Source of the DNA: Brucepastera parasyntrophica
Lineage (GTDB): Bacteria > Spirochaetota > Spirochaetia > Treponematales > Treponemataceae
Assembly: GCF_022376835.1 (NCBI RefSeq)
Contig: NZ_CP084606.1
Location: 614,501-678,500, forward strand
Direction of reading: 5' to 3'
DNA: 64,000 bases
In this document: positions 8,419-16,965 of the stretch, one piece after another
Layout: each line of letters begins with the position of its first letter
How positions within the stretch are numbered: position 1 is the first letter of the stretch
The notes under the pieces: model-generated
Told to the model about the DNA's origin: nothing
The model's input: only the letters and a program-made list of their open reading frames with translations
The model's database searches: none
Translations under genes and position numbers: made by a program

Positions 8419-8760
8419 TCAGCTAAAAGAGCCTCAGAAAAGCAAAAAATACAACATAAAAAAAAACATAGATTACAGAGAACTTTTTGACTATATTCAT
8501 AATGTATATCCTTCAAGAAATAATACTGACATAAATATATCATCGAAAAATCTTCACGTAAATCCTACATTTTTTAAAAAAAATGAGTATATTAATAATA
8601 GAAAGAGGATTTAAAAAATGATATAGACTATTCAACTAATTTTAAACTAGCATAACTAACATTCAAAATAATATACATATATAGTTTCAAAGAAAAAAAG
8701 ACAGGAATTATTTTAAAATAATAATATTAAGCATCATTAATATCCCGAATAATATCCCTA

Positions 8761-8793
8761 ATTCTCCTTGTAACTATATATATAAAGGAGAAT
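8761..8793 (+). promoter_or_regulatory. Hairpin that buries the RBS of the HTH gene
   Basis: ATTCTCCTT (8761-8769) is perfectly complementary to AAGGAGAAT (8785-8793), with a 15-base AT loop. The right arm contains the Shine-Dalgarno sequence of the gene starting at 8799. Folding of the leader would hide the RBS, so translation of the HTH protein could depend on an RNA or protein that opens it. Seen in sequence; regulation is inferred. Confidence 0.5.
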
Positions 8794-8798
8794 ATATA

Positions 8799-9020
8799 AT
8801 GAATAATGTAGATGACATCGTTCCGAAAAAAGCCTGGTTTACATTACAAGAAGCATGTGACTTAAAAGGCCTTAATATCAACACTTCTTATAATAAAAAA
8901 CATTTACAGCCTAACGGTGGCGTGAATGAGGGATGTATAGGAGGCAGAAAAAGTTTCAGAAGAGACACAATCATACAATGGCTTGACCTGACTGATACTG
9001 ATATAGAAAAAAATAAATAA
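8799..9020 (+). CDS. Small helix-turn-helix DNA-binding protein
   Basis: A 73-residue protein with a MerR/excisionase-like HTH: WFTLQEACDLKGLNINTSYN, then LQPNGGVNEGCIGGRKSFRR and IIQWLDLT. Close relatives occur in treponemal and phage elements as excisionase-like or replication-control factors. It sits just 19 bases upstream of the helicase/Rep gene, with which it is probably co-transcribed, and within the island whose integrase lies at 11.5-12.9 kb. A strong RBS (AAGGAG) is enclosed in the upstream hairpin. Role as excisionase or replication regulator is inferred. Confidence 0.7.
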   Translation: MNNVDDIVPKKAWFTLQEACDLKGLNINTSYNKKHLQPNGGVNEGCIGGRKSFRRDTIIQWLDLTDTDIEKNK

Positions 9021-9039
9021 AAAAGCACAAGACATTATA

Positions 9040-10922
9040 ATGAATAAAAAAACAACAAAATATACTACAAAAATCAATAAATTAATACTAACAACAGGTC
9101 TTGGTGGAACTGGAAAATCTACAGCTATTGAAAACCGATGCAAAGAAGAGAGAAATAACGGAAATACAAACCTTATTTATTTTACTTATAACAGAGAGAC
9201 CGCTGAAGAGCATACAAGGAAACTAAGAAGCTTGGTTGAGTGTAAAACAATACATCAATTTATTTTCCAGGAATTACAATATGCAAATGCACTTCCTGAA
9301 GACTTCACTGAAGGACGGAAAAACTTATCAAATAGTGAATTTAGAAAGCTTGAAGAAACATTTATTACATATTTTTCAAATGAGAAAAAAAGGTTCATGA
9401 GTATTTCAGATGGAATAAGCATATTTGTGGATGAATATCAGAATTTCTATTCTGATATAAAAAAAATCCTGCTGCTTATTGTATCAAAAAATCAGTCAAA
9501 TCTTTACCTGTATGGAGATCCTTACCAAGGATTATATAATTATAAAAATGAAGACATTTCCAACAGTAATTTTGAGACTATTGAAAATGATTTCCAGCAT
9601 AGTATTAATGAACATATAATTCTAACAAATAATTATAGATCTTCTGCATCAATACAAAGGCTGATAAATCATTTTGCTGTTAATAAATTAGGAGCTGATC
9701 CCGCTTATTGTTATTCCTGCAACAATACTGAAATGAATACAAAATTTTCTTTTCACTTTTTTACAAACACGAAAGATGAATTTGCTCATGTAACAAAGGA
9801 AGTAATAATACAACATAAGCGATATCAAAATGAATCAATCACTATTCTTGGACGTAATAACTGTTTATATGGCCCATATAAGGAATGGAAAGAAAAGAAT
9901 AATTATGACTGGCTTATTGTCAAAAGTATTCACTCCTATATAGGAAAAGAAGCGGCTACTGTTTTCATTATCGGAGTTAATAATAATCTTTCTTTTGAAG
10001 AAGCCAAAGTTTTATATACCGGTTTAATAAGATGTAAAGAAAATCTGTATTTATCAACTTCATGTCCCTATTTTAATACAGGTGAATATTTTGGAGAAGA
10101 GAATATACAGGTAATAAATAAGCAGAAAAGAGTTTCAAAAGAATATAAGAAACTTAAAGAAATCCGGCATAATAAAAATTTTACTGAACAGAAATTTTCA
10201 ACCTTATCAATCGACTCATTGACATTGAAAGTACCGATAGAAAAAATGCCATTTTTTATATACATTAAGCCAAATGTTTATAAATCTCGTTATGTAAAAA
10301 CTAAAATTGATAATCTCCCTGAAGGAATCGCTATAGAAACTAGATTCACACAGAAAACATACTTTTTCACACTGGCTGATGTTAATTTACTAAGAAAAAA
10401 CAGCTATACAAATAAACAAGCGATAGAGTTTCTTCTTAATTATATCTATAATTTTTTTAATTATCAAATTACTGCAGACGATATTATGTTACATAAGATT
10501 GATATCTGTAAACTTGAAAAAATATCAGGTCCTGAATTTCAACATATTTGTGAAAAGGGAATTAAAAGTAAGACACAATTAACTGATACGAAGCAACCCT
10601 TTACCGAGGTTACGAAAGAAAGTATTCATGGAAAAACATTATATTTCAATCTTCATTCAAGAAAATATAGTGGATTAACATTAGTAGCCTATAGACCATT
10701 TGACAAAGATTCTTTTGATAGTGAAAAACCACTATCAAAGATAACAGATATAATAATCCTGATATTGGTAAATTAGAATTACGGTTTACATATGAGGTAA
10801 TTAAAAGGAATTATGCATTTGGAAAAGTGCTATCAGCCCAAAATCTTCTCACTGAACTTAAGAATAATCCAAATTATTGCAATGATATATTTGATAATGT
10901 TTTTAACTATAAGAAAAAGTAG
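9040..10922 (+). pseudogene. SF1 helicase fused to a Rep-like C-terminal domain, single-base frameshift
   Basis: The N-terminal 350 residues are a UvrD-like SF1 helicase: Walker A GLGGTGKST (20-28), DEYQ (131-134), GDPYQ (159-163), NYRS (198-201), then a motif V/VI region ending YTGLIRCKENLYLS. The C-terminal 240 residues (SIDSLTLKVPIEKMPF, LHKIDICKLEK, GKTLYFNLHSRKYSGLTLVA) resemble replication initiators of the phage gene II/X or Rep_trans type. The frame stops at 10776, but one extra A in the A5 run 10724-10728 continues it to 10922, adding the conserved-looking KLELRFTYEVIKR. Repaired length is 627 residues. It probably starts replication or transfer of the island; no HUH motif is obvious. 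Confidence 0.7.
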
Positions 10923-11278
10923 GGGGTATTTTAACTTTTTTTCTATCCATTCTTATAGTTTCTTTTCTCTAAAATTCTGAACTACCCTTTCTTTTTTCTT
11001 TATGAGGAGAAAAAATAGTAAGTCAGAGAGAAATTGTGAAGAAAAATCAATTAGAATTACTGAATTTTCCTATTTTTCCAGAATATAAGATGATAATAAG
11101 GAGGGAATAAGAGAATTTATCTGAATGATTATTCTTTTTTCTATATCATATTATAATAATATAGTTATGCAATATATGATATATGATATATGATATGATG
11201 AGACAGGGTTGATAAACTTCATCCTAACCTGTTATTTTCCCTGTCCCTCTTATTATAGTTAAAAGGCAAATTATCACC
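10923..11278. other. AT-rich non-coding region between Rep-like gene and integrase genes
   Basis: No credible gene. Polypyrimidine stretches follow the Rep-like stop, and a very AT-rich segment with short heptamer repeats (11172-11200) follows. The position next to a Rep-like gene makes a replication origin possible, but nothing proves it. Confidence 0.4.
11172..11200. repeat. Tandem heptamer repeat (ATATATG)
   Basis: Three consecutive copies of ATATATG plus partial copies (ATATG, ATG). It might be iteron-like or simply low-complexity AT sequence. Confidence 0.6.
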
Positions 11279-11503
11279 TTATTTAGACCCTTCGGAGACA
11301 TTTTCAAAGAACTTAAAACATTCAGTACCTATCTCATCAAGGATATGAGAGATGCCATTATACACAGCCCAGAGATTTGAGTCAGAATCAGGCTCGAAGT
11401 TTTTCAGAAGAACTGACAAGGCTGTTATTTTGTTTATGGAAGCGACCATATCAACTTCTTCCTTCCGGGGTAAAGCTGTTTCCTTCTCGTTTTCCGTTGT
11501 CAT
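11279..11503 (-). CDS. Hypothetical protein (74 aa)
   Basis: A small acidic protein (MTTENEKETALPRKEEVDMV...) with an AAGGAG RBS, encoded downstream of the integrase on the same strand. No signal peptide or recognised domain. Small genes beside integrases are often excisionases, but this one shows no HTH or basic character, so I leave it unassigned. Confidence 0.6.
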   Translation of the reverse strand: MTTENEKETALPRKEEVDMVASINKITALSVLLKNFEPDSDSNLWAVYNGISHILDEIGTECFKFFENVSEGSK

Positions 11504-11547
11504 AGCATCTTCTCCTTAATAATAGTTAATCACCATATGTAAAAAGT

Positions 11548-12894
11548 TCATGCAGTCCTTTCTCCTGGTGAAAAGAGAGGGAGTATATTATCAGTAACGA
11601 TTTCATTTATTAAGGTAATCTCATCTTCAGTTATATGATCATAATGGTTAGTCATTTCTTGTGAAGAATGCCCTATAAATTTACGCACTGTATTATCTGT
11701 TATGTGTTTTCGTAACAAGGTATTACAAAAATGACGGTGTGAATGAAATGTTATATTTCTCTCTTTCTGTTTTTCAACTGAAATACCTATTTTGCTGAGG
11801 TTTTTCTGTAAGCTTCTTGCGAATAAACCAATATACATTGGGCTATTTTCTTTCAAACCCCAGAAAATAAATTCACCGTTTTCATAAGGATTTTCTTTAT
11901 ATAATGCTACTAATTTTTGCATAAGCTCAGGACCAACAACAATTTTTCTCGTTTTCCCGTTTTTCGGATTTTTTAGCTTCTTTTCTTTCCGTTCAAAAGA
12001 ATTAGAGACATTTACAATATTTTTTTCAGTATCCAGATCCTGAATTCTTAAGGCCCCAATTTCACCAGCCCTTAGACCTGTTGAACAGGCTAGCATATTG
12101 GCAATCATTGATTTTTTATCCTGCCATTCAAAGGAGAATAATCTTCTAACTTCCTCAGTTGTTAAAATCCCTTTCTCCTTGCTTTGATTTGCAAGTAATT
12201 TTACGGAATCGGCAGGGTTAATGGAGATATAATTTAATCTTTTCGCTTCATCTAAAGGCTTTTTCACTGCCAGGAGAATGGAATTAATGGTCTTATTAGT
12301 TATCTGGCCTCTGGGTAATTGCTTCTTAAATTTCTCGATTAAATCAGTCGTTATATCCTGAATACGAAGATTTTCATTGAAAAAAGGAACTGCATAGTTT
12401 TTTATTTTACTGAGGTTATCCTTGACATAACTCTTTCCTATTGAGAATCCTGATTCGAGTCTGTCAATAATATAGGCACTTTTTTCCCAGTCCCAGAATT
12501 CCAGTAAATATTCAACAAAAAACGGATTAGTCTTTGTAAGTGAAATTCCATTCAAGGTTAATGACAGATAATTCATCAGGGTTTCGATTGAAATATCCTC
12601 ATCTTTATTTATTATACCATTGGTGATTAAATACTCTCTGATGGATTTTATAATTGCTGAATTGGAAACAGTATTGTTTTTGGGCTGTTTTGTTATGGGA
12701 GGTAAGCCGCCGTATTCACGTAACCATGAATAACATTTGATTTCAGCTTCTTTTCTTAAAGTACAGCCTGTTGAACGGGCCGTTGTGTATTTTTGATTTT
12801 CAGCGTCCCAAAATTGAACATACAGATAGCCATTTCCTCTTTTATGAAACGAAAAGGGGCGTCTTGTTACATTTTCTCTTGTTTCATTCATCAT
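11548..12894 (-). CDS. Tyrosine recombinase (integrase) of the island
   Basis: It has an N-terminal arm-type DNA-binding domain (FSFHKRGNGYLYVQFWDAEN..., STGCTLRKEAE), a SAM-like core-binding domain and a C-terminal catalytic domain with the Arg box (ACSTGLRAGEIGALR), HSHRHFCN (His-x-x-Arg-type box), GHSS and the nucleophile in NHYDHI. It should insert and excise the element at the 3' end of the tRNA-Leu gene, 155 bases upstream. The frame extends to ATG 12924, but AAGGAT lies just before ATG 12894, which I prefer. The gene appears intact, so the island may be mobile. Confidence 0.9.
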   Translation of the reverse strand: MMNETRENVTRRPFSFHKRGNGYLYVQFWDAENQKYTTARSTGCTLRKEAEIKCYSWLREYGGLPPITKQPKNNTVSNSAIIKSIREYLITNGIINKDEDISIETLMNYLSLTLNGISLTKTNPFFVEYLLEFWDWEKSAYIIDRLESGFSIGKSYVKDNLSKIKNYAVPFFNENLRIQDITTDLIEKFKKQLPRGQITNKTINSILLAVKKPLDEAKRLNYISINPADSVKLLANQSKEKGILTTEEVRRLFSFEWQDKKSMIANMLACSTGLRAGEIGALRIQDLDTEKNIVNVSNSFERKEKKLKNPKNGKTRKIVVGPELMQKLVALYKENPYENGEFIFWGLKENSPMYIGLFARSLQKNLSKIGISVEKQKERNITFHSHRHFCNTLLRKHITDNTVRKFIGHSSQEMTNHYDHITEDEITLINEIVTDNILPLFSPGERTA

Positions 12895-12975
12895 TTCATC
12901 CTTGTTCAACACCAAAAATCTCACAATTGGGTCTCACACTGTTATAGTTAAGGATGAAAAAACGATGATTTCAGG

Positions 12976-13016
12976 CAAAAAAAATCCTAAAATCTTACCG
13001 AATAAGACTTTAGGAT
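12976..13016 (-). terminator. Rho-independent terminator after tRNA-Leu
   Basis: A 14-base-pair stem (12984-12997 with 13003-13016, one mismatch) followed on the minus strand by a run of eight T. It ends the tRNA-Leu transcript before the integrase gene. Confidence 0.8.
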
Positions 13017-13048
13017 AGTTCTTCCAGGTTAAAACTCCGATACTTTTC

Positions 13049-13130
13049 TGCGGCGAACTGGACTTGAACCAGCATACCTCGCGGCACCAGCACCTCAAGC
13101 TGGCGTGTCTACCACTTCCACCATCGCCGC
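13049..13130 (-). tRNA. tRNA-Leu (anticodon GAG)
   Basis: An 82-base class II tRNA. The acceptor stem is GCGGCGA/TCGCCGC with discriminator A, the anticodon arm is CCAGC-TTGAGGT-GCTGG (anticodon GAG, reads CUC), a long variable arm follows, and the T-arm reads GGTTCAAGTCC. CCA is not encoded. Its 3' end faces the integrase and the AT-rich island, so it is the probable attachment site. Confidence 0.95.
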
Positions 13131-13262
13131 ATTTTCAACGTTTAAAACAGTAACAAACCTTCCTCAAAAAGTCAAGTAGAAAGGTTTTCAAAAAGAAAAG
13201 AATGATAAAACTATCCGGCAGCACAATTAATAATGTATAACTGCCGGACAACCTATAGTAAA

Positions 13263-13649
13263 TTACAGATCGGCCTTCCACAGTCCATGAAGATTGCAGT
13301 ATTCATAGGCTGCCAAAGGTGTATCGTCAGGCATTACTGCAAAAATTGCCTCCGGTTTATCACCGGGGTTCAGAATATGCCGCTGGCCGCCTTTTTCTGT
13401 TTCAAGATATATCCATTGAATATAATGCTCCGGAACCATGGGATGAGGCTCGGATCCTACTTTTACTGTGACAGTAGTTCCTGAAACGGAAATAACAGGA
13501 ACATGTTTTTCCTTTGCTCCGTCAGTTGTATTTGCTTTGAGAATTTCCATTTCCTCCCCGCAGCAAACCATTTTAACTCCCGAATCCTGAATAACTCCTA
13601 CAATATTCCCGCAGTGTTTGCAGCGGCAAAAAATAGGCTCACTTCTCAT
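13263..13649 (-). CDS. dfx: Desulfoferrodoxin (superoxide reductase)
   Basis: A 128-residue protein that reduces superoxide to peroxide in the cytoplasm of anaerobes. The N-terminal desulforedoxin domain has four cysteines (CRCKHCGN and MVCCGEEM) for the Fe(Cys)4 centre. The C-terminal domain supplies the His4Cys active site: KHVP, HPMVPEHYIQWI and CNLHGLW. I start at ATG 13649 because AAGGAG lies just upstream; an in-frame extension to 13736 has no RBS. Length fits two-iron desulfoferrodoxins. It points to an anaerobic, oxygen-exposed lifestyle. Confidence 0.95.
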   Translation of the reverse strand: MRSEPIFCRCKHCGNIVGVIQDSGVKMVCCGEEMEILKANTTDGAKEKHVPVISVSGTTVTVKVGSEPHPMVPEHYIQWIYLETEKGGQRHILNPGDKPEAIFAVMPDDTPLAAYEYCNLHGLWKADL

Positions 13650-13767
13650 AAGTTTCTCCTTTTCTAAGATATTTACATATAAGTGTATAATTACATTATA
13701 ATCAAATTGTACCTTGACGCAAACAAAAAAAGCCATTATTATGGCATAAAATTTGTTGAAATTATTC

Positions 13768-13841
13768 GGGCAATTAGCTCAGTTGGTTAGAGTACAAGCA
13801 TGACACGCTTGGGGTCACTGGTTCGATTCCAGTATTGCCCA
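13768..13841 (+). tRNA. tRNA-Val (anticodon GAC)
   Basis: A 74-base cloverleaf: acceptor GGGCAAT/ATTGCCC with discriminator A, D-arm AGCTCAGTTGGTTAGAG, anticodon arm CAAGC-ATGACAC-GCTTG (anticodon GAC), T-arm CTGGTTCGATTCCAG. CCA is not encoded. A truncated integrase gene follows 100 bases downstream. Confidence 0.95.
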
Positions 13842-13855
13842 TGATTTTCAGCAAG

Positions 13856-13882
13856 TTAATTCTTTATAATATAAAGAATTAA
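13856..13882 (+). terminator. Stem-loop after tRNA-Val
   Basis: A perfect 12-base-pair stem (TTAATTCTTTAT with ATAAAGAATTAA) and a 3-base loop directly behind the tRNA. No T run follows on the plus strand, so termination is uncertain; it could be a processing or attachment-related structure. Confidence 0.4.
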
Positions 13883-13942
13883 GAAAAACGAAACGAAGCA
13901 CGTAGCCAAAACGTAGCCAATATTCTTTTAAAGAAGGTTACT

Positions 13943-14140
13943 GTGGCGCGAGAAAAAGAGCTATTCACTATTTATCCCAGGCACTTAAAATCTGGAACTT
14001 ATTATTATTATCGCACATACGACCCCGCGGGACAGCGAACGCCCGGTCTTGCTACCGGCTGCAAGACAAAATCAGCCGCCCGCCGGTATTGCCAGGAGCT
14101 TTACAAAGCAGGAAAGCTGTATACCGGGAAAAACCTGTAA
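13943..14140 (+). pseudogene. N-terminal fragment of a tyrosine recombinase
   Basis: A GTG start with an AAGAAGG RBS encodes 65 residues that match only the arm-binding domain of integrases (SGTYYYYRTYDPAGQR, TGCKTKSAARRYCQELYKAG). The core-binding and catalytic domains are absent and no continuation is visible in other frames. The duplicated 9-mer CGTAGCCAA (near 13901 and 13911) precedes it. It is the scar of an element that once used the tRNA-Val gene. Confidence 0.65.
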
Positions 14141-14230
14141 AATTGTACACCAGAGAGAGTTTAAATAATGCCCAAGTTCTGCTTTTCAGCAAAAAAACAG
14201 GATTCAGAGTTAAAGATATATTCTGGGGAC

Positions 14231-14266
14231 AAAAAAACCTGGCCGCATGAAAACAGCCGGGTTTTT
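14231..14266 (-). terminator. Bidirectional Rho-independent terminator
   Basis: AACCTGGC (14236-14243) pairs with GCCGGGTT (14256-14263). The stem is flanked by A7 on the left and T5 on the right, so it works on both strands. On the minus strand it ends the PEGA-protein transcript, 15 bases past its stop. Confidence 0.75.
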
Positions 14267-14280
14267 AACTTTTCATCCTT

Positions 14281-15642
14281 TTATTGGACAATAACCTGAA
14301 GCATAGGCTGAATTATGTAGCTTTTCCCGGACTGAACCTCGATGGTCTGATCAATGGTAAAATTTCCTGAAAGGAGACGGATGGTATGCGTTCCTGATTG
14401 TATCTGGAAGCTGCCGGACGTCTGCTGTACTCCGTCAACATAAATATCTACCCGGTCTCTTGAACTTGTGTTCCCCTGCCCTACCGCAATCCCCTCGGGA
14501 AGGATAAAAGAAATTGTCGAATATCCTGTCTGCTGTAAAAAAACTTCCAGTCTGGAGGAACCATTAACAGTGATCCGTTCAGAATATGTTTCATAGCCCG
14601 GCGCTGTAATGGAAACGGTATATGTTCCCGGAGAAAAGGACGAAGTGTATGGAGTTACGCCGACCTGTCTGCCGTCAATCTGGACCTGGGCGCCGCGGAA
14701 ATTTGAAGCGTTCACTGTAATTGAATGAAGGGCCGCCGATAAAATGACCGGGACTGTTGTATTTCCGGTTACTTCAACCTGGGTTGTATAATCCTGATAA
14801 CCAGCTGCCTCAACCCGGATAGTATGAATTCCTGAACTCACGGTGACGGTATTTCCCGAGATTCTTGTTCCATCCACATAAATTAAAGCACTGGAGACAT
14901 TTGCGGTCACTGTCAGCCGGTAACTCAGGGGGACCATGGAAACGGGTACCGTCATATTCTGCTGAAGATTTATTGTCGCCGAATAATCCGCATACCCCTG
15001 GGCATTGGCGGTAATAACATGCTGTCCCCTTGCCAACCGGATACTGGTTCCGGATACCCTGCTTCCGTCCACATAGACGGCGGCATTTGAAGGAGAAATC
15101 TGGAGATTCAGTGTATACTGGCTTACAGCTGTCGCCGCAGCCGTCATAACAATTGAATAGGTCATATTCCGCTGAACATTCACCGATGCGGAAAAATCGT
15201 TATAGCCGGAGGCCCGCGCTGTGATAATATGGGCCCCAGCGGCAACTTTTACGCTGTTGCCGGATATCCTGTTTCCGTCCACATATACAGTGGCATTTGA
15301 AGGGGAAACCCGGAGCGTCAATGTATACTGGCTTACAGCGGCTGGTGCAGCCGTCATAACAATTGAATAGGTCATGTTCTGCCGGACATTCACAGACGCG
15401 GAAAAATCGGTGTACCCGGAGGCCTGGGCCGTAATGGCATGAGTTCCCGGAGTCACACTTACGCTGTTTCCTGAAACTTTGTTTCCGTCAACATATACCA
15501 CCGCATTTGAGGGAGTGGACTTGATAGTCAGAGTATAGGAAGTTGTGCCGCCGCCGGTACCCGGCTGCGATATTGTTGACTGGGCCATGGCAATAAATGA
15601 AAAAGAAAGCAAAATGGAAACAATAAAAAAACATTTCTTCAT
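14281..15642 (-). CDS. Secreted PEGA-repeat protein
   Basis: A signal peptide (MKKCFFIVSILLSFSFIAMAQ) leads into about six PEGA domains, each with a core such as SPSNATVYVDGNRISGNS followed by GxHxITAxAxGY and an NVxxNMT strand. PEGA domains are small beta-sandwich modules found in surface and cell-wall-associated proteins. The first three repeats are nearly identical at the DNA level, implying recent duplication. It is the second gene of a two-gene unit behind a lipoprotein. It is probably periplasmic or surface exposed; binding partner unknown. Confidence 0.85.
   Translation of the reverse strand: MKKCFFIVSILLSFSFIAMAQSTISQPGTGGGTTSYTLTIKSTPSNAVVYVDGNKVSGNSVSVTPGTHAITAQASGYTDFSASVNVRQNMTYSIVMTAAPAAVSQYTLTLRVSPSNATVYVDGNRISGNSVKVAAGAHIITARASGYNDFSASVNVQRNMTYSIVMTAAATAVSQYTLNLQISPSNAAVYVDGSRVSGTSIRLARGQHVITANAQGYADYSATINLQQNMTVPVSMVPLSYRLTVTANVSSALIYVDGTRISGNTVTVSSGIHTIRVEAAGYQDYTTQVEVTGNTTVPVILSAALHSITVNASNFRGAQVQIDGRQVGVTPYTSSFSPGTYTVSITAPGYETYSERITVNGSSRLEVFLQQTGYSTISFILPEGIAVGQGNTSSRDRVDIYVDGVQQTSGSFQIQSGTHTIRLLSGNFTIDQTIEVQSGKSYIIQPMLQVIVQ
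14930..15560 (-). repeat. Tandem ~210-bp repeats encoding PEGA domains
   Basis: The segment GTCATAACAATTGAATAGGT recurs 210 bases apart (near 15145 and 15355) with highly similar flanks, and a more diverged copy lies to the left. Such repeats can expand or contract by recombination, altering domain number. Confidence 0.7.
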
Positions 15643-15721
15643 AATAAACTATATCTCCTTGAGAAATAAATCCGGTATATTAATCGCCCAACCCCGGGCA
15701 TGGAACACTCCCGTGATAAAC

Positions 15722-16621
15722 CTATTCCTTCTGCTTTATCGTTACAAATTCCGAATTCCGGAGGGACCTGATCTGATTAATTTCAGAAGTATCACCGTTG
15801 ATCCATCCTCCTCCGCTTGAGCCGGCCCGCCAGTCGTCTCCAATGGACGTTCTCATAAAAGTAACCACGGACAGAACCCTTTCGTCGGTTCCATGGGCCA
15901 GAGGAAATGTGCCGTATATACTATATCCCTGCATTACATAGACGGTTGCTCCCGCAGGATTACCGGTACTGCTGCCGGTCAGCGAATCCCCCAAGGGGGT
16001 ATTTAAATGGAGATAGTAACGGAGCTCTTCATAATTACTGCCTGTCTTTCCTGTAATTTTTATGGTCTCAACCAGCGGTTTACCGTAATTATTGGGTTGT
16101 GCATTGTACAAATACGAAATTTTTCCGTTGGGGTCAGTGTAACCGACGCCCGCTACCTTATCTCCGTTTGCATGGTTGCCGTCATTGGTTTCATCCCGGA
16201 CCATATACGCGTTGATATCAAAATTCCGGTTTGTCCAGTTTACGATAACGTAAATATCATTTGCATCATACGGAAAAGCCATCATGGCCGGCAGTGCCGC
16301 GTCATCATAGGCAACTGTTATATACTGCGGAACAAAGGAATAACCGGCCAGGGAACCTTCGATAAGGTAATTGCCGGATGGAAGTATATAGAATTTATAC
16401 TCGCCATAGCTATCAACAGTGGCGGAATGTGTTCTCCCGCTTTTCAGATTGGTTAATTTGATCCTGGCTCCGTCGAGACCATTCCAGTATCCTGAACCTG
16501 AAATGGTTATATCTATTACTGTTCCGCTGATACTTTCAATATCTCCCGTAAAATCACCATCGATAATACATGAGGAAAAAATACATCCGCAGAAAACAAG
16601 AAACAAACACCACTTTTTCAT
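15722..16621 (-). CDS. Lipoprotein with carboxypeptidase-regulatory-like domain
   Basis: Lipobox FSSC at the end of the signal peptide (MKKWCLFLVFCGCIFSSC) predicts a lipid anchor. Residues 30-110 (ISGTVIDITISGSGYW, GARIKLTNLKSGRTHSATVD, GEYKFYILPSGNYLIEGSLAGY) form a CarboxypepD_reg/SpaA-like beta-sandwich, as in many surface adhesion or scaffolding proteins. The C-terminal 180 residues are not recognised. It precedes the PEGA-repeat gene by about 80 bases and is probably co-transcribed with it. Confidence 0.75.
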   Translation of the reverse strand: MKKWCLFLVFCGCIFSSCIIDGDFTGDIESISGTVIDITISGSGYWNGLDGARIKLTNLKSGRTHSATVDSYGEYKFYILPSGNYLIEGSLAGYSFVPQYITVAYDDAALPAMMAFPYDANDIYVIVNWTNRNFDINAYMVRDETNDGNHANGDKVAGVGYTDPNGKISYLYNAQPNNYGKPLVETIKITGKTGSNYEELRYYLHLNTPLGDSLTGSSTGNPAGATVYVMQGYSIYGTFPLAHGTDERVLSVVTFMRTSIGDDWRAGSSGGGWINGDTSEINQIRSLRNSEFVTIKQKE

Positions 16622-16965
16622 TACAGGCCTCCTTACCCTTGCCTATTGAAAGTCAGTATATAAATCCCTTAGTATTGAAGGAAATTATTTCACAAACAAT
16701 TGGTCGCAGAAAACTTCTGACGCCAGTACTATTGTTCAGTATATCACATAAAACAGCATAATCAAACTTTTTAGCCATATTTTGACAACCATTTGTTTTC
16801 CGGAATTTACCTGCCGGATTCATCCGATTTGACTGTTTTCCTATCATTTTTAATGCTTTTTTCTGAAATTCATGTATACTAATGTATGAGGCATTTCAGT
16901 TGGAATCATCGGAACGGATTGATAAATGAAATGCGAAATTATGGTAATTCTGCTGAGGTAAGATT
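16622..16965. other. Intergenic region between divergent genes
   Basis: Apart from the minus-strand promoter at 16738-16765 and the DinB RBS at its right edge, I see no gene. Short frames here lack RBS and protein-like composition. Confidence 0.5.
16738..16765 (-). promoter_or_regulatory. Putative sigma-70 promoter for the lipoprotein/PEGA unit
   Basis: On the minus strand, TTGATT and TATACT are separated by 16 bases, about 115 bases upstream of the lipoprotein start. A moderate match, with the expected orientation. Confidence 0.35.

Noticed and set aside
11172-11200. CRISPR-like array
   Set aside because: Units are 7 bases without spacers; no cas genes in the window.
16653-16847. Short minus-strand frame upstream of the lipoprotein/PEGA unit
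   Set aside because: No RBS, and a promoter lies within it; composition is not protein-like.
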